The notes: generated by a model from the sequence alone, not told the origin. Shown: positions 16,332 to 25,660, counted from the first letter of the stretch. The stretch is DNA of 64,000 nt from Polyangia bacterium (GCA_030429545.1 JAUIFF010000001.1:965599-1029598), one strand, 5' to 3'. Program-made: numbers and translations.

Positions 16332-16820
16332 ATGCGCCAGCAAATGTCCCGACGAAGGTTGTTGGTGGTCGCAGGTCTCGTGTGGCTGTCGCGCGACCGG
16401 CTGCTGTTTCAACGGCGTGGCCCGCAGGCGTCCCACGGTCCTGGCGCGCTTGAACTCCCGGGTGGGAAGGTCGAGCTCGGCGAGGCACCTCGGTTGGCAC
16501 TTGAGCGTGAGCTTTGTGAGGAATGGGGCGCCGGAGCAAAACGCTGCCAAGTCGGCGGTGTGGTCGAAGTGCTTCACCACATCTACCCCAACCCGGGCCC
16601 GGAAGTTGTGCTGCTCGTCTACCACGTCGATGCCACGGATATCGCGCAGGTTTGGGAGCACAAACTCAAGCCGATCGAAGGTGCATCGATCTGCGCGTTT
16701 GAACGAGCAGAGATCCCCGTCGACCAGTTTCTCGCCGCCGATCGACCGTTTATTCGGGATGTTGCGCGGGGACGCGTTGCCGCGGGCACCGAGCGATCAT
16801 CGGTGTACGTGCAACGATAA
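16332..16820 (+). CDS. Nudix hydrolase, MutT-like
   Basis: The ATG at 16332 is preceded by GAGGGC five to ten bases upstream; upstream in-frame starts add unlikely sequence. The protein (162 residues) opens with the MutT-type strand RRRLLVVAGLVWLSRDRLLFQRR and has a full Nudix box (G x5 E x7 RELCEEWG). It probably removes oxidised or surplus nucleoside triphosphates, or hydrolyses a related diphosphate. It stands alone, divergent from the DUF507 operon and convergent with the cysteine operon. The iterated palindrome at 16804 encodes the last residues (VYVQR). Confidence 0.8.
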   Translation: MRQQMSRRRLLVVAGLVWLSRDRLLFQRRGPQASHGPGALELPGGKVELGEAPRLALERELCEEWGAGAKRCQVGGVVEVLHHIYPNPGPEVVLLVYHVDATDIAQVWEHKLKPIEGASICAFERAEIPVDQFLAADRPFIRDVARGRVAAGTERSSVYVQR

Positions 16821-16837
16821 CGCTCCGGTTTGGTCTG

Positions 16838-17299
16838 CTAGATCGCAAGCCCCGGGTAGCGGGCGATCTCGACGTAACTTTCGCCCGCGCGACGAAACAG
16901 CACTGCGCCGCGGATCTCATCGTCCTGCGCATCGATCACGAGGTAGTCGACGGGCCATCCAGCCGCCGATGCCGCGGCAGCGTCCTCGTCGGAGAAGTAG
17001 GCGCCAACCCGCGGATGCGAGTGGTAGATGACCCGGGCTGGGCTGTCGGAGTCGAGGCTGCGACTCATCGCAATCAGTTGTTTGCCGTAGATCTGGTAGC
17101 CGCGCTCGGCTGTCCGCGGGTAGGTTTCGGGGTCGAGTGCGTGGAGTTTGTCCTGATAGTTTGTGCATGTAACTGCAACTAAACCATCCACACCCTGTCG
17201 CAGGTAGCCGCAGCACTCCTTGGGAAACTCGGCCCGCGCCTGGCGGTAGATCGTTTCTAAAACGCTGTCGCTAATCGTGTAGCCGGGGTCACCAGACAT
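16838..17299 (-). CDS. JAMM/MPN metalloprotease of the Mec type
   Basis: 153 residues with a complete JAMM zinc site: Glu in EFPKECCGYL, then HSHPRVGAYFSDED giving HxH and the Asp. In Mycobacterium tuberculosis the equivalent protease (Mec+) cleaves newly made cysteine off the C-terminus of the sulfur carrier CysO. Here the gene overlaps the cysM-like gene by 11 bases and lies two genes after a CysO-like carrier ending in Gly-Gly. The same role is therefore strongly implied. Palindrome copy at 17168. Confidence 0.8.
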   Translation of the reverse strand: MSGDPGYTISDSVLETIYRQARAEFPKECCGYLRQGVDGLVAVTCTNYQDKLHALDPETYPRTAERGYQIYGKQLIAMSRSLDSDSPARVIYHSHPRVGAYFSDEDAAAASAAGWPVDYLVIDAQDDEIRGAVLFRRAGESYVEIARYPGLAI

Positions 17300-18293
17300 A
17301 GTCTTTTTCCCATTTCATCGGGGCAAAGTAGCGGTCTCCACGATCACACAGGATCGTTACGATCACGCCGGATTGCCCGCGTTTGGACAGTTCACGGGCA
17401 ATCGCCAGGGCGCCGGCAACATTGCCGCCCGACGAGTGCCCGACAAACAGGCCTTCTTCTTCGGCCAAGCGCTCGGCCATGTCCCAGCCGTCTTCGGTGG
17501 TCATCCAAATCGTATCGTCGAGCACATTTTCGTCGTAAATCTTGGGCACGATACTCGACGGCAGGTGCTTCATGCCCTCTAGGCCATGCATGGCATCGTC
17601 GGGTTGGATGCCGATACATCGAACACTCGTTGAATATTCATGCAATCGTCGGGATGTGCCCATCACCGTGCCACTGGTACCGATGCCGGTGACAAAGTGG
17701 GTGATGCGCCCGCCGGTTTGCTCCCAAATCTCAACCCCGGTACCGTGGTAGTGGGCCAGGGGGTTTGACGGGTTCGAATATTGGTCGGGGTAGTAGTAGC
17801 GATCGGGGTGTTCCTCGACGAGCTTGTGGGCCAGACGAATGGCCCCATCGCTGCCCTCGAATGGGCTCGAATAGATGATTTCAACCCCGTAGGCGGTGGT
17901 GACTTGCTTGCGCGGGGCACTGACATTTTCCGGCATCACCAGGGTGATCGGGATACCGAAGGTCGCCCCAACCATTGCATATGCAACGCCAGTATTGCCG
18001 CTGGTGCTGTCGATCAGCCGCATACCGGGCTTGATGTCACCCCGAGCCCGTGCATCTTCAATGATTCGCAGGGCAGCTCGATCTTTGACCGAGCCACCGG
18101 GGTTGCAATACTCGGCCTTGGCCCACAGCTCGACACCCGGACACTCACGTTCGATCCGACCGAGTCGGACCAGTGGTGTGTTGCCGATGAGATCGGTGAT
18201 GCTATCGACACGCCGCGGGACGCGACCCGGCGGATCCTGGGTGTTCGAACCGGAGTGGGGAGACATGGGCTGAGGGGGCGATCCGTCCATCAA
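17289..18293 (-). CDS. cysM: PLP-dependent cysteine synthase of the CysM type
   Basis: 334 residues of fold type II. The PLP lysine is in NPGGSVKDRAA, the Asn loop in STSGNTG, and the phosphate cup in TGIGTSGT. About 30 Pro/Ser-rich residues precede the conserved start DLIGNTPLVRL. It is paired with a CysO-like carrier and a Mec-like protease, so the sulfur donor is probably the protein thiocarboxylate rather than free sulfide, with O-phosphoserine a possible acceptor as in M. tuberculosis; donor and acceptor are inferred. A second, ordinary cysteine synthase lies upstream. Palindrome copy at 17976. Confidence 0.8.
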   Translation of the reverse strand: MMDGSPPQPMSPHSGSNTQDPPGRVPRRVDSITDLIGNTPLVRLGRIERECPGVELWAKAEYCNPGGSVKDRAALRIIEDARARGDIKPGMRLIDSTSGNTGVAYAMVGATFGIPITLVMPENVSAPRKQVTTAYGVEIIYSSPFEGSDGAIRLAHKLVEEHPDRYYYPDQYSNPSNPLAHYHGTGVEIWEQTGGRITHFVTGIGTSGTVMGTSRRLHEYSTSVRCIGIQPDDAMHGLEGMKHLPSSIVPKIYDENVLDDTIWMTTEDGWDMAERLAEEEGLFVGHSSGGNVAGALAIARELSKRGQSGVIVTILCDRGDRYFAPMKWEKDYVW

Positions 18294-18315
18294 CTGCGGC
18301 TGCTGCTACTGTGTT

Positions 18316-18325
18316 TGTATTTGCA
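18316..18325. repeat. Iterated palindrome between cysO and cysM
   Basis: TGTATTTGCA in the 46-base space between the two genes. A one-mismatch copy, TGTGTCTACA, lies in the cysK-cysO space near 18643. Confidence 0.75.
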
Positions 18326-18339
18326 CAGGTATCGCCGGC

Positions 18340-18612
18340 TTAGCCGCCTGCGATTGCCGGAATGATGCTGACCTCGTCCGCGTCTTTGACAGCGGTTTCA
18401 AGGTTGTCGAGAAACCGAATGTCCTCGCCCTCAACGAACACGTTGACAAACCGGCGGACCTTGCCCTTGTCGTCGCAGATCCGGGCCCGGATACCTGGGA
18501 AATTGGTTTCGAGGTTGGTCAGCAACTCGCCGATGTTGGCACCCGAGACAGAGACCTCTTCGGCGCCTTTGGTGAACTTACGCAGGGGGGTGGGGATCAG
18601 GACGTTTGCCAT
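18340..18612 (-). CDS. CysO-like ubiquitin-fold sulfur carrier
   Basis: The ATG at 18612 gives a 90-residue protein, MANVLIPTPLRKFTKGAEEV onward; the longer frame adds nothing conserved. It has the MoaD/ThiS fold pattern (LLTNLETNFPGIRARI, RFVNVFVEGEDIRFL, DEVSIIPAIAGG) and ends exactly in Gly-Gly, the site of thiocarboxylation. A MoaD or ThiS role is less likely because its neighbours are two cysteine synthases and a JAMM protease. The E1-like enzyme and sulfurtransferase needed to charge it are not in this window. Confidence 0.85.
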   Translation of the reverse strand: MANVLIPTPLRKFTKGAEEVSVSGANIGELLTNLETNFPGIRARICDDKGKVRRFVNVFVEGEDIRFLDNLETAVKDADEVSIIPAIAGG

Positions 18613-18705
18613 GGTGTTGACTCGTTGATTGGGTAGACTGTTTGTGTCTACAAGTATCTGTTGCAGGTGAAACTGTGAGCGTTGCGAACTGCCGGGCACC
18701 GGGCC

Positions 18706-19665
18706 TTAGCTGCGGAGGTTGCCGGCATCGTCGAAGTAGGAGTCGAGGCTGAAGTAGCGCTCGCCGGTGTCGCACAGGATCGTGACGACGTTTTTGCCCG
18801 GGCCGAGCTCGGCCGCGAGTTTTTGTGCGGCAACCATGCCAGCTCCCGCCGAGATTCCGACAAACAGGCCTTCTTCGCGGGCGAGTCGGATCTTCATGCG
18901 GTAGGCATCGGCGTCGCTGATGGGCATGACTTCGTTGTAGATAGCGGTGTTGAGCACGGCCGGAATAAACCCGGCACCGATGCCCTGGATCTTGTGTGGT
19001 CCGGGTTCGCCACCGCTGAGCACCGGACTGCGCTCGGGCTCCACCGCGATGATTTTGATGTTGGGGTTGTGCTCTCGCAGGACTTCGCCGACGCCTGTGA
19101 TCGTGCCCCCGGTACCCACTGGAGAGACAAAACCGTCGATGCTCAAGCCCGACATTTGTTCGATAATTTCCGGGGCAGTGGTGCGGCGGTGAATCTCCGG
19201 GTTCGCCGGATTTTCGAATTGTTGTAGCATCACATGATCGGGTTGCTGACACAGCTCGATGGCCCGGGAGACAGCCCCCTCCATGGTCCGATCCTCCGGC
19301 GTGAGTACGAGCTCTGCACCGTACGATTGCAGGAGTTTGCGCCGCTCCAAGCTCATGCTTTCGGGCATCGTCAGTTTGAGGCGGTAGCCTTTTACGGAGG
19401 CGACGAGGGCGAGGCCAATGCCGGTGTTGCCACTGGTCGGTTCGACAAGAACCGTCTTGCCGGGGGTGAGGCGGCCCTTTTTTTCGGCGGCCTCGATCAT
19501 CGCCAGGGCGATCCGGTCTTTGACAGACCCCCCCGGGTTTTGCATCTCGCACTTGCCCCACACGGTCGCGTGTGTCTGCGACGGACCGATGACACGCCGG
19601 AGCTTGCAAAGCGGCGTCTTGCCGATCAGCTCGAGAATGTTTGAAACCATATTCGGGCGGTGCAT
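18706..19665 (-). CDS. cysK: Cysteine synthase A (O-acetylserine sulfhydrylase)
   Basis: 319 residues, normal length. It has NILELIGKTPLCKLRRV, the PLP lysine in MQNPGGSVKDRIALAM, PTSGNTGIGLA, and GTGGTITGVGEVLRE. It makes cysteine from O-acetylserine and sulfide. It starts 19 bases after the Rrf2 gene, so the two are co-transcribed. Compared with the CysM-like protein downstream it has the canonical CysK C-terminus (ILCDTGERYFSLDSYFDDA). Confidence 0.9.
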   Translation of the reverse strand: MHRPNMVSNILELIGKTPLCKLRRVIGPSQTHATVWGKCEMQNPGGSVKDRIALAMIEAAEKKGRLTPGKTVLVEPTSGNTGIGLALVASVKGYRLKLTMPESMSLERRKLLQSYGAELVLTPEDRTMEGAVSRAIELCQQPDHVMLQQFENPANPEIHRRTTAPEIIEQMSGLSIDGFVSPVGTGGTITGVGEVLREHNPNIKIIAVEPERSPVLSGGEPGPHKIQGIGAGFIPAVLNTAIYNEVMPISDADAYRMKIRLAREEGLFVGISAGAGMVAAQKLAAELGPGKNVVTILCDTGERYFSLDSYFDDAGNLRS

Positions 19666-19684
19666 GGACAGCTCTTATAGATGT

Positions 19685-20095
19685 TTAAATGACGTAGTCG
19701 GCAGCCCGTCGTCGGTTGTGTGCCCGAGCCTCACCGAGGAGTTGCTCCAAATTGAGCTGGCCAAGGGCCTGCTCAAACCGTGCATCGATCGAGCGTTCAA
19801 TGTGCCGCGTTATCTCGTCGCGGGGTTTTTCGGCGGTACTCGACGAAGTTGTCGACAGGGTGCTGAGGACGTCGGAAACCGCGATTTCCGCGGCCGGGCG
19901 AGCGAGTTTGTAGCCCCCGCGGGGCCCGCGTTTACCGATCACAAACCCAGCGCGCCGAAGCTCGCCAATGATCTCCTCGAGGTAGCGAGAGGGAATCGAC
20001 TGTTGTTCGGCAATGACGTGGGCCGACGCATAGCCCCGATGGGCAACGTGGCACAGCGCGCGAAGGCCGTAGCGAGCTTTGGTAGTCAACTGCAT
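19685..20095 (-). CDS. Rrf2-family transcription regulator, CymR-like
   Basis: 136 residues. The winged helix is typical (MQLTTKARYGLRALCHVA, IPSRYLEEIIGELRRAGFVIGKRGPRGGYKLARP). The three Cys that hold an Fe-S cluster in IscR are absent. That, with the position as first gene of a cysteine operon, fits CymR, which senses cysteine status together with CysK. It most likely controls its own operon. No operator could be assigned with confidence. Confidence 0.85.
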   Translation of the reverse strand: MQLTTKARYGLRALCHVAHRGYASAHVIAEQQSIPSRYLEEIIGELRRAGFVIGKRGPRGGYKLARPAAEIAVSDVLSTLSTTSSSTAEKPRDEITRHIERSIDARFEQALGQLNLEQLLGEARAHNRRRAADYVI

Positions 20096-20111
20096 TTTTC
20101 GGTAAAGTCCT

Positions 20112-20141
20112 GTATAAAAGAATGCTTCTTAAACGCCTCAA
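20112..20141 (-). promoter_or_regulatory. Possible sigma-70-type promoter of the cysteine operon
   Basis: On the minus strand TTGAGG (20141-20136) and TTATAC (20117-20112) are 18 bases apart, and the start codon follows about 16 bases later. The fit is moderate. The surrounding divergent space (20096-20337) also contains the unlocated EF-P promoter. Confidence 0.3.
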
Positions 20142-20337
20142 ACGGTTGTTTACTAGATTTTTGTAGCACGAAGGCCTGAAGCGCAAGGGAAAATCCTGTG
20201 TTTAGCGGTAAAATCAAAGTGTCCACCCGCACGCATGCCTTGCAGGCCAATGGTCTCGGCTAGTTGCCGCGAGAACCTGGGCCCAGAGGTTGACAGCGAG
20301 CGCCGCGGATCATAGGGAGCAGCCCCAAGAGGACTCG

Positions 20338-20895
20338 ATGGACGTTTCAGATCTGCGCAAAAACGCCAAGCTACAAATCGATGGACAACCGTGGATCGTC
20401 ACGGACTTCCAGTTCGTCAAACCCGGCAAGGGCCAGGGGCTCTATAAATGTAAGCTCAAGAACATGATTTCCGGGGCGACCGTCGATCGCACCTGGCGTT
20501 CGGGGGAGAAGCTGACTGCCGCCGATGTCGAGTCGCGCAAGATGCAGTTTTTGTATGCGACCGGCGATGCCTACTGTTTTATGGACTCGGCCACCTACGA
20601 GCAGGTCGAGGTCTCCGAAGATCTGATTGGCAGCGATAGCAACTACCTGCTCGACCAGCTCGACGTCGACGTCCTCTTTTACAACTCGCGTCCGGTCGGG
20701 GTGACCCTGCCCAGCCACGTTGTGATGGAGGTGACGGAGTGTGAGCCCGGAGTCAAGGGCGACACGGCCACCGGCGCAACCAAAAAAGCGACCGTGAGCA
20801 CCGGCTACACCCTGCAAGTCCCGCTCTTTATTAAGGTGGGCGAGAAGCTCAAGATCGACACGCGCAACGGCAGCTACGTCGAGCGCGTCAACTAG
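20338..20895 (+). CDS. efp: Translation elongation factor P
   Basis: ATG 20338 preceded by AAGAGGA; 185 residues. The three EF-P domains are recognisable: N-terminal KOW-like with the modified loop KPGKGQG (Lys31), then TVDRTWRSGEKL, and the C-terminal LPSHVVMEVTECEPGVKGDTA and PLFIKVGEKLKIDTRNGSYV. The loop and overall sequence are of the E. coli type, whose lysine receives beta-lysine from EpmA. The next gene is EpmA. It relieves ribosome stalling at Pro-Pro, relevant to the Pro-rich TonB protein nearby (eleven consecutive Pro). Confidence 0.95.
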   Translation: MDVSDLRKNAKLQIDGQPWIVTDFQFVKPGKGQGLYKCKLKNMISGATVDRTWRSGEKLTAADVESRKMQFLYATGDAYCFMDSATYEQVEVSEDLIGSDSNYLLDQLDVDVLFYNSRPVGVTLPSHVVMEVTECEPGVKGDTATGATKKATVSTGYTLQVPLFIKVGEKLKIDTRNGSYVERVN

Positions 20896-20910
20896 TTGCC
20901 CCAACAACGA

Positions 20911-20951
20911 TGTATCTACAACGCTTCGTCCCGACTGGGGCGGAGCGTTTT
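20911..20951 (+). terminator. Iterated palindrome abutting the efp terminator
   Basis: The palindrome TGTATCTACA (20911-20920) runs directly into a 13-base-pair stem (20920-20932 with 20937-20949, loop GACT) followed by TTTT. The stem is a strong intrinsic terminator; its first base is the last base of the palindrome. Confidence 0.8.
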
Positions 20952-20972
20952 GCCAACTGAGGCGGACTTATT

Positions 20973-22031
20973 TTGAGTGAAGAGCAGCAGGCGCTTGGCT
21001 GGGATGCACGGGTGGAGCTGTGGGACCAGTGCCTGGCTGCGGTCCGCACGGAGCTACGCGGGCAGGGGATGGCCGAAGTCAGTACCCCGGTGCGCGTGGA
21101 TGCGCCGGCGGTCGAACCCTATATAGATCCGATTGCCGCACCGCCGAAATACCTCGCCACCAGTCCCGAGTTGGCGATGAAACGGCTGCTGTGTCGTGGC
21201 ACCCGCTCGATTTTTCAGATCAGCCATGTGTTTCGGCGGGCGGAGATCGGCGCCCAACACAGCGAGGAGTTTCACCTGGTCGAGTGGTACCGGGTGGGGA
21301 CAACCGAGCTCGACGTGGTGCAAGCGGATGTCGAACGTTTGGTGGCGGGTGTGTTTGCAGCCGCCGGCGGCACGCCGCCGACAAAGTGGATGCATGTACA
21401 GTTTTTAAACCTGCTCGCCCAGCACACCGGCCTAAGTCTGCGCGGCGACGAGTCGGCGCCCGTGCTGCTCGAAACTTGCCAGCAGCGCGGCGTTAACCAG
21501 CAGTTGTATCTCCCGGGAACCACGGCAATGTTTGCGGATACAACAAACGCGGTGTCGGAGCAGGTGGCCACGCTGTACGCGTGGACCGAGTTGTTTAGTT
21601 CGTTTTGTGACCGCGACCTCGACCCGTGGCTTGCAAAACTCGGACCCGTGGGCGTGCATATCAGCGGTTTCCCAGCCGTTTTGGCTGCGCTCTCAGAATG
21701 CTCGGAGGTCGGTGGCCGGCACCTGGCACACCGCTTTGAAAGCCATGTTTTTGGGGTCGAGCTGGCCAACGGCTACCGCGAACTTCGCGACCCGCAGGTG
21801 CAGGCCAATCGCTTCGCGGTGGTCAACGGGCTGCGGCGACAACTCGGTCAGGTGTCATTGCCGATCGACAAACCGTTCATAAGTGATCTTACTTCTCCCG
21901 GCCTCCCGGCATGTGCGGGTGTCGCGCTTGGACTCGACAGACTGATCATGCTTGCAGCGGGTCGCGGCTGCCTCGCCGACATTTGTCTCGATGTCGCAGC
22001 TGTCGAACCTGCCCAAACCGCGAGCCGCTGA
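20973..22031 (+). CDS. epmA: EF-P lysine ligase EpmA (PoxA/GenX)
   Basis: TTG start with GAGG about ten bases upstream; 352 residues. A class II lysyl-tRNA-synthetase core without the anticodon-binding domain: motif 2 SIFQISHVFRRAEIGAQHSEEF, HLVEWYRVG, and motif 3 ACAGVALGLDRLIMLAAG. The length and missing N-terminal domain identify EpmA, which attaches (R)-beta-lysine to EF-P. It directly follows efp. The enzyme that makes beta-lysine (EpmB) is not adjacent, but a lysine-2,3-aminomutase-like gene is at 58406. Palindrome copy at 21391. Confidence 0.9.
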   Translation: MSEEQQALGWDARVELWDQCLAAVRTELRGQGMAEVSTPVRVDAPAVEPYIDPIAAPPKYLATSPELAMKRLLCRGTRSIFQISHVFRRAEIGAQHSEEFHLVEWYRVGTTELDVVQADVERLVAGVFAAAGGTPPTKWMHVQFLNLLAQHTGLSLRGDESAPVLLETCQQRGVNQQLYLPGTTAMFADTTNAVSEQVATLYAWTELFSSFCDRDLDPWLAKLGPVGVHISGFPAVLAALSECSEVGGRHLAHRFESHVFGVELANGYRELRDPQVQANRFAVVNGLRRQLGQVSLPIDKPFISDLTSPGLPACAGVALGLDRLIMLAAGRGCLADICLDVAAVEPAQTASR

Positions 22032-22193
22032 ATGGCAAAATACGTGGCCAAGCAAGCGTTTTTAGGCCGAATTGAAAAACTCGGCGAAGTCCGAAAAACA
22101 GTTTGTAAGAAGTCGAATCGGCGGGGACAAAGGGGCCTCCTATGGGGATGATCAAGGCCCGGGAAGTCGCTTGGAAGCCACGTGCGGAACGTC

Positions 22194-22221
22194 TTGATAT
22201 CTCCCCTGTTCTCTGTACACT
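22194..22221 (+). promoter_or_regulatory. Possible sigma-70-type promoter with very short leader
   Basis: TTGATA (22194-22199) and TACACT (22216-22221), 16 bases apart. The ATG of the TPR lipoprotein is at 22232, so the transcript would have a leader of only about four bases. No ribosome-binding sequence is visible. Confidence 0.4.
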
Positions 22222-22231
22222 GGCGCTCTCC

Positions 22232-23293
22232 ATGCGTTCGATTCTCGCCGCCGTCGCTGTTGCCGTTGGCCTCACGGGCTGCACTAAGATGCAAGCGCGC
22301 GACCTGATCCGGGAGGGCAACGCCCACTACGGGGATGGTCAGTACGTAGAGGCTATCGAGGCCTACACCCAAGCCGTCGAGCTCGAGCCCGACGGCGTCA
22401 CTGTTTTTTGGAACCGCGCCTGCGCGGCTGAGAGCCTTGTTCTCAAGATCAAAGATCCCAAGCGACTCGAGGAGCGACGCAAGTTCGCCGATCAGTCGCT
22501 CAAGGATTTTAAGACCTGGCTCGATCGCCTAGAGGCCCCCGAAGACAAGGACCGGGAGGAATACGAAAAACACCGCTTGGTGCTGCTCAAGGCAGACGAA
22601 CGGTGTGACGACCTCCTGACGTACTGGCTCGGTCAGCACAACGAAAACCCCAACGAAGAAGCTCTCTACACCCGGATCGCCAAACAGTACGAGGAGTGCG
22701 GGCGGACCAAGGACGCCGACGAATGGTTCGTCAAGCGCACCGAGGACTTCCCGGATAGCCCGCGGGCATTTGTCAGCCTTGCGATCCGCACGTTTGACCC
22801 GTTGTGGCCCGACCCGGAAAGTGGCGAGCAGTACAACATGGCCCTCGATGCAACCGAGCGGCTCGAGATCGCCAACAAGGTGATTCGAACCCTCGACCGC
22901 GCGACCCGGCTCGACCCCAAGTTCCGCGAGGCCTACACGTGGCGGGCAATGGCCTACAACCAGCGCTCCTTGTCCCACCCGTACTCGGACGACCCAGAGG
23001 CCCAAACCCTCGAAGAAAAGCTCAACGTCATCCTCACCCGCGAGGATTCGCTCGAGGCGTGGAAGCAGCAAAAAGCACTTTGCGACATCGACCAGATTCC
23101 CGAGTGCGATGTTGGCAAGAGCCTCGAGGAGCAGGGGCAGTGCTGCATGTTGCCACCGCGGCCGATCTCAATTGAGGAGCAGGCTGCCGACGCTGAGCAA
23201 AAAGCGCTCATTCTCCAACAGATCGAAGACGCCAAGGGCGACGCGGTCGTCGAGGAGAACAAGAAGAAAAAGAAGAAACGCAAGGGACGTTAG
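22232..23293 (+). CDS. TPR lipoprotein
   Basis: The ATG at 22232 gives MRSILAAVAVAVGLTGC, a clean lipoprotein signal; upstream in-frame starts would spoil it. About 353 residues. Several TPRs follow (HYGDGQYVEAIEAYTQAVELEPD, DPKFREAYTWRAMAYNQ). The C-terminus is very basic (KKKKKKRKGR). It probably sits in a membrane facing the periplasm as an adaptor for the TonB/ExbBD proteins encoded next; that is inferred from position only. Confidence 0.8.
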   Translation: MRSILAAVAVAVGLTGCTKMQARDLIREGNAHYGDGQYVEAIEAYTQAVELEPDGVTVFWNRACAAESLVLKIKDPKRLEERRKFADQSLKDFKTWLDRLEAPEDKDREEYEKHRLVLLKADERCDDLLTYWLGQHNENPNEEALYTRIAKQYEECGRTKDADEWFVKRTEDFPDSPRAFVSLAIRTFDPLWPDPESGEQYNMALDATERLEIANKVIRTLDRATRLDPKFREAYTWRAMAYNQRSLSHPYSDDPEAQTLEEKLNVILTREDSLEAWKQQKALCDIDQIPECDVGKSLEEQGQCCMLPPRPISIEEQAADAEQKALILQQIEDAKGDAVVEENKKKKKKRKGR

Positions 23294-23347
23294 GCATATC
23301 GGGGACTCTCTGCGTTTCCACAGGCAACCCAACCAAAGGACAGATCA

Positions 23348-24145
23348 ATGTTCGAACATTACATGCACTACCAACAAGGTGACCCCCGTCGTAAGCGTCG
23401 CTTGATGATCGCTTCGGTGGTGTCCGGCGTGTCGACGCTGTCGATGCTGGTGTTCGTGTGGGCGGCCAACAAAATGGAAATCACCAAGATCGACGCACCG
23501 ACCGTCGACTACATCATGGTCCAGATGACGGCCGATGAGCCGCCGCCTCCTCCTCCGCCACCACCGCCTCCCGCCGGTTCGGAAGCAGAGCCAGAGCCCG
23601 AGGAAGAGGACATCCCCGAAGAAGAAGTTCCCGAAGAAGAGATCGTGCAGCCGAAAGAGACGCCCGACAAGGTCCCCGACCAAAAGAAGGGTGGCGGCAA
23701 AAAGGCCAAAGTCCCGGGTGTGCCCGGCGGTATCCCAGGCGGTGTGCCAGGCGGTGTTGTCGGCGGCGTCTTGGGAGGTCAGCTCGGCGGCCAGTTAGGT
23801 GGTGTTGCAACGAAACGCGACACCAAGGCTCCGGCGGCGATGAAGCCGATTTCGGTGGTCAAACAAAACGCGATCTACACCCCGAACCCCGACCAAAATA
23901 AGCTGGCAGGTACAAAAGCCGGCATGTTCGACAAGCGTGGCGGTGTCGGCAAGGTCGGGTTTTGCGTCGACTCCAACGGTAAAACCGTGGATGTCCGCAC
24001 CAAAAAGAAGTTCCCCGGCGACCCCAAAGTCGACGCAATTTTGCGTGACACGGTCAAAAAATGGCGGTTTAAACCATTCGTCGTCGGCGGCAAGAAAACC
24101 AAGACGTGCAGCGTCGCGGAGTTCAACATCCAGTTCCGAAAGTGA
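23348..24145 (+). CDS. TonB-family energy-transducing protein
   Basis: 265 residues. A basic cytoplasmic N-terminus (RRKRRLM), one membrane helix (about residues 21-41), a periplasmic linker with 11 Pro in a row, Glu-rich and Lys-rich blocks, a Gly-Val-Pro-Gly-rich stretch (about 118-150), and a C-terminal TonB domain of about 80 residues. That domain has the typical pattern (GKVGFCVDSNGKTVDVRTKK ... VKKWRFKPF) plus two Cys that may form a disulfide. It links the proton-driven ExbB/ExbD motor to an outer-membrane partner. No TonB-dependent receptor is encoded nearby. Confidence 0.85.
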   Translation: MFEHYMHYQQGDPRRKRRLMIASVVSGVSTLSMLVFVWAANKMEITKIDAPTVDYIMVQMTADEPPPPPPPPPPPAGSEAEPEPEEEDIPEEEVPEEEIVQPKETPDKVPDQKKGGGKKAKVPGVPGGIPGGVPGGVVGGVLGGQLGGQLGGVATKRDTKAPAAMKPISVVKQNAIYTPNPDQNKLAGTKAGMFDKRGGVGKVGFCVDSNGKTVDVRTKKKFPGDPKVDAILRDTVKKWRFKPFVVGGKKTKTCSVAEFNIQFRK

Positions 24146-24243
24146 ACGAACGTCGAAGCGGCTTAGGCCCTCCAAAAAGATTGTAAAGGCAACAATCCTG
24201 ACCACGGTCAGACGCCCCAACCACAGAAGACAGGCACCACCCC

Positions 24244-24974
24244 ATGGAATTTGCGGAAATCACGACTCTGTTGGCCAATGCCGGCACCGACTTCAGCCTC
24301 GAGGGTATGTGGGCCCAGATGGGCATCCTGGCAAAGATCGTCATGATCATGCTGTTGCTGATGTTCCTCCTGGCACTCGCCCTCATGTTCGAGCGTGTCC
24401 GGGCCTACGGCCGTGCAAAACGCCAGTCGATTCAATACATCATGCAGCTGCGTAACTTCCTCCAAGAGCGCAAGCTCGAAGAGGCCGTGGCTGCGGTCCA
24501 ACACCACGGCGACAGCCCGCTTGCCAAAATCGTTGGCGCCGGGCTCAAAGAGTACCTCCAGGGCATGGAAGCTCTGCAAGAGGAAGGCCCCGAGGACGTC
24601 GGCGACTTCGACTTGGTCGATGCCGTCAACCGTCGTTTGGAGCGGGCCAAAGAGCGCGAGACTCACAACCTCAAGCGCGGCCTGGCAACGCTTGCCACCA
24701 TCGGCTCGACCGCGGTGTTCGTCGGTCTGTTCGGTACCGTCGTCGGCGTTATCAACTCCTTCCAGGGTCTGTCCTCTGATGGCGGCGGCGGCCTCTCCTC
24801 CGTTGCTGGCGGTATCTCCGAGGCGCTGGTCGCCACGGCCGTTGGTCTCTCGGTTGCTATCCCCGCCGTTGTCGCGTTCAACGCCTTCAACACGAAAATC
24901 GAGGACTTCCAAGTCGACATGAACGATGTCGCTTCGGAAATCGTTGACTTCGTGCTCAAGGAAGGTCGCTACTA

Positions 24975-24975
<1 letters not shown>
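24244..24975 (+). CDS. exbB: ExbB/TolQ/MotA-family proton channel protein
   Basis: 243 residues with three membrane helices (about 27-50, 148-172, 195-220). The conserved family segment is GLATLATIGSTAVFVGLFGTVVGVINSF, followed by ISEALVATAVGLSVAIPAVVAFN. It forms the pentameric channel around ExbD. Stop and next start overlap as TAATG, so exbD is translationally coupled. Confidence 0.9.
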
Positions 24976-25469
<494 letters not shown>

Positions 25470-25660
25470 TCCTGCGCCAACCACTGCCAATGCACATGTC
25501 TCAAGTGACACGCAGCCAGTCCAACACGCAGAGCAAATTTCTGCGACTTGGCAATAACTGGCTGCGCTGTGCACGCAAAGAGTTTTTTTACTGTTCTCAT
25601 CCCGGGCCGTTGACGTATGCTTACGCGCAGACGGCCCAAACTCGCGGAGGGTAAGCCCCT

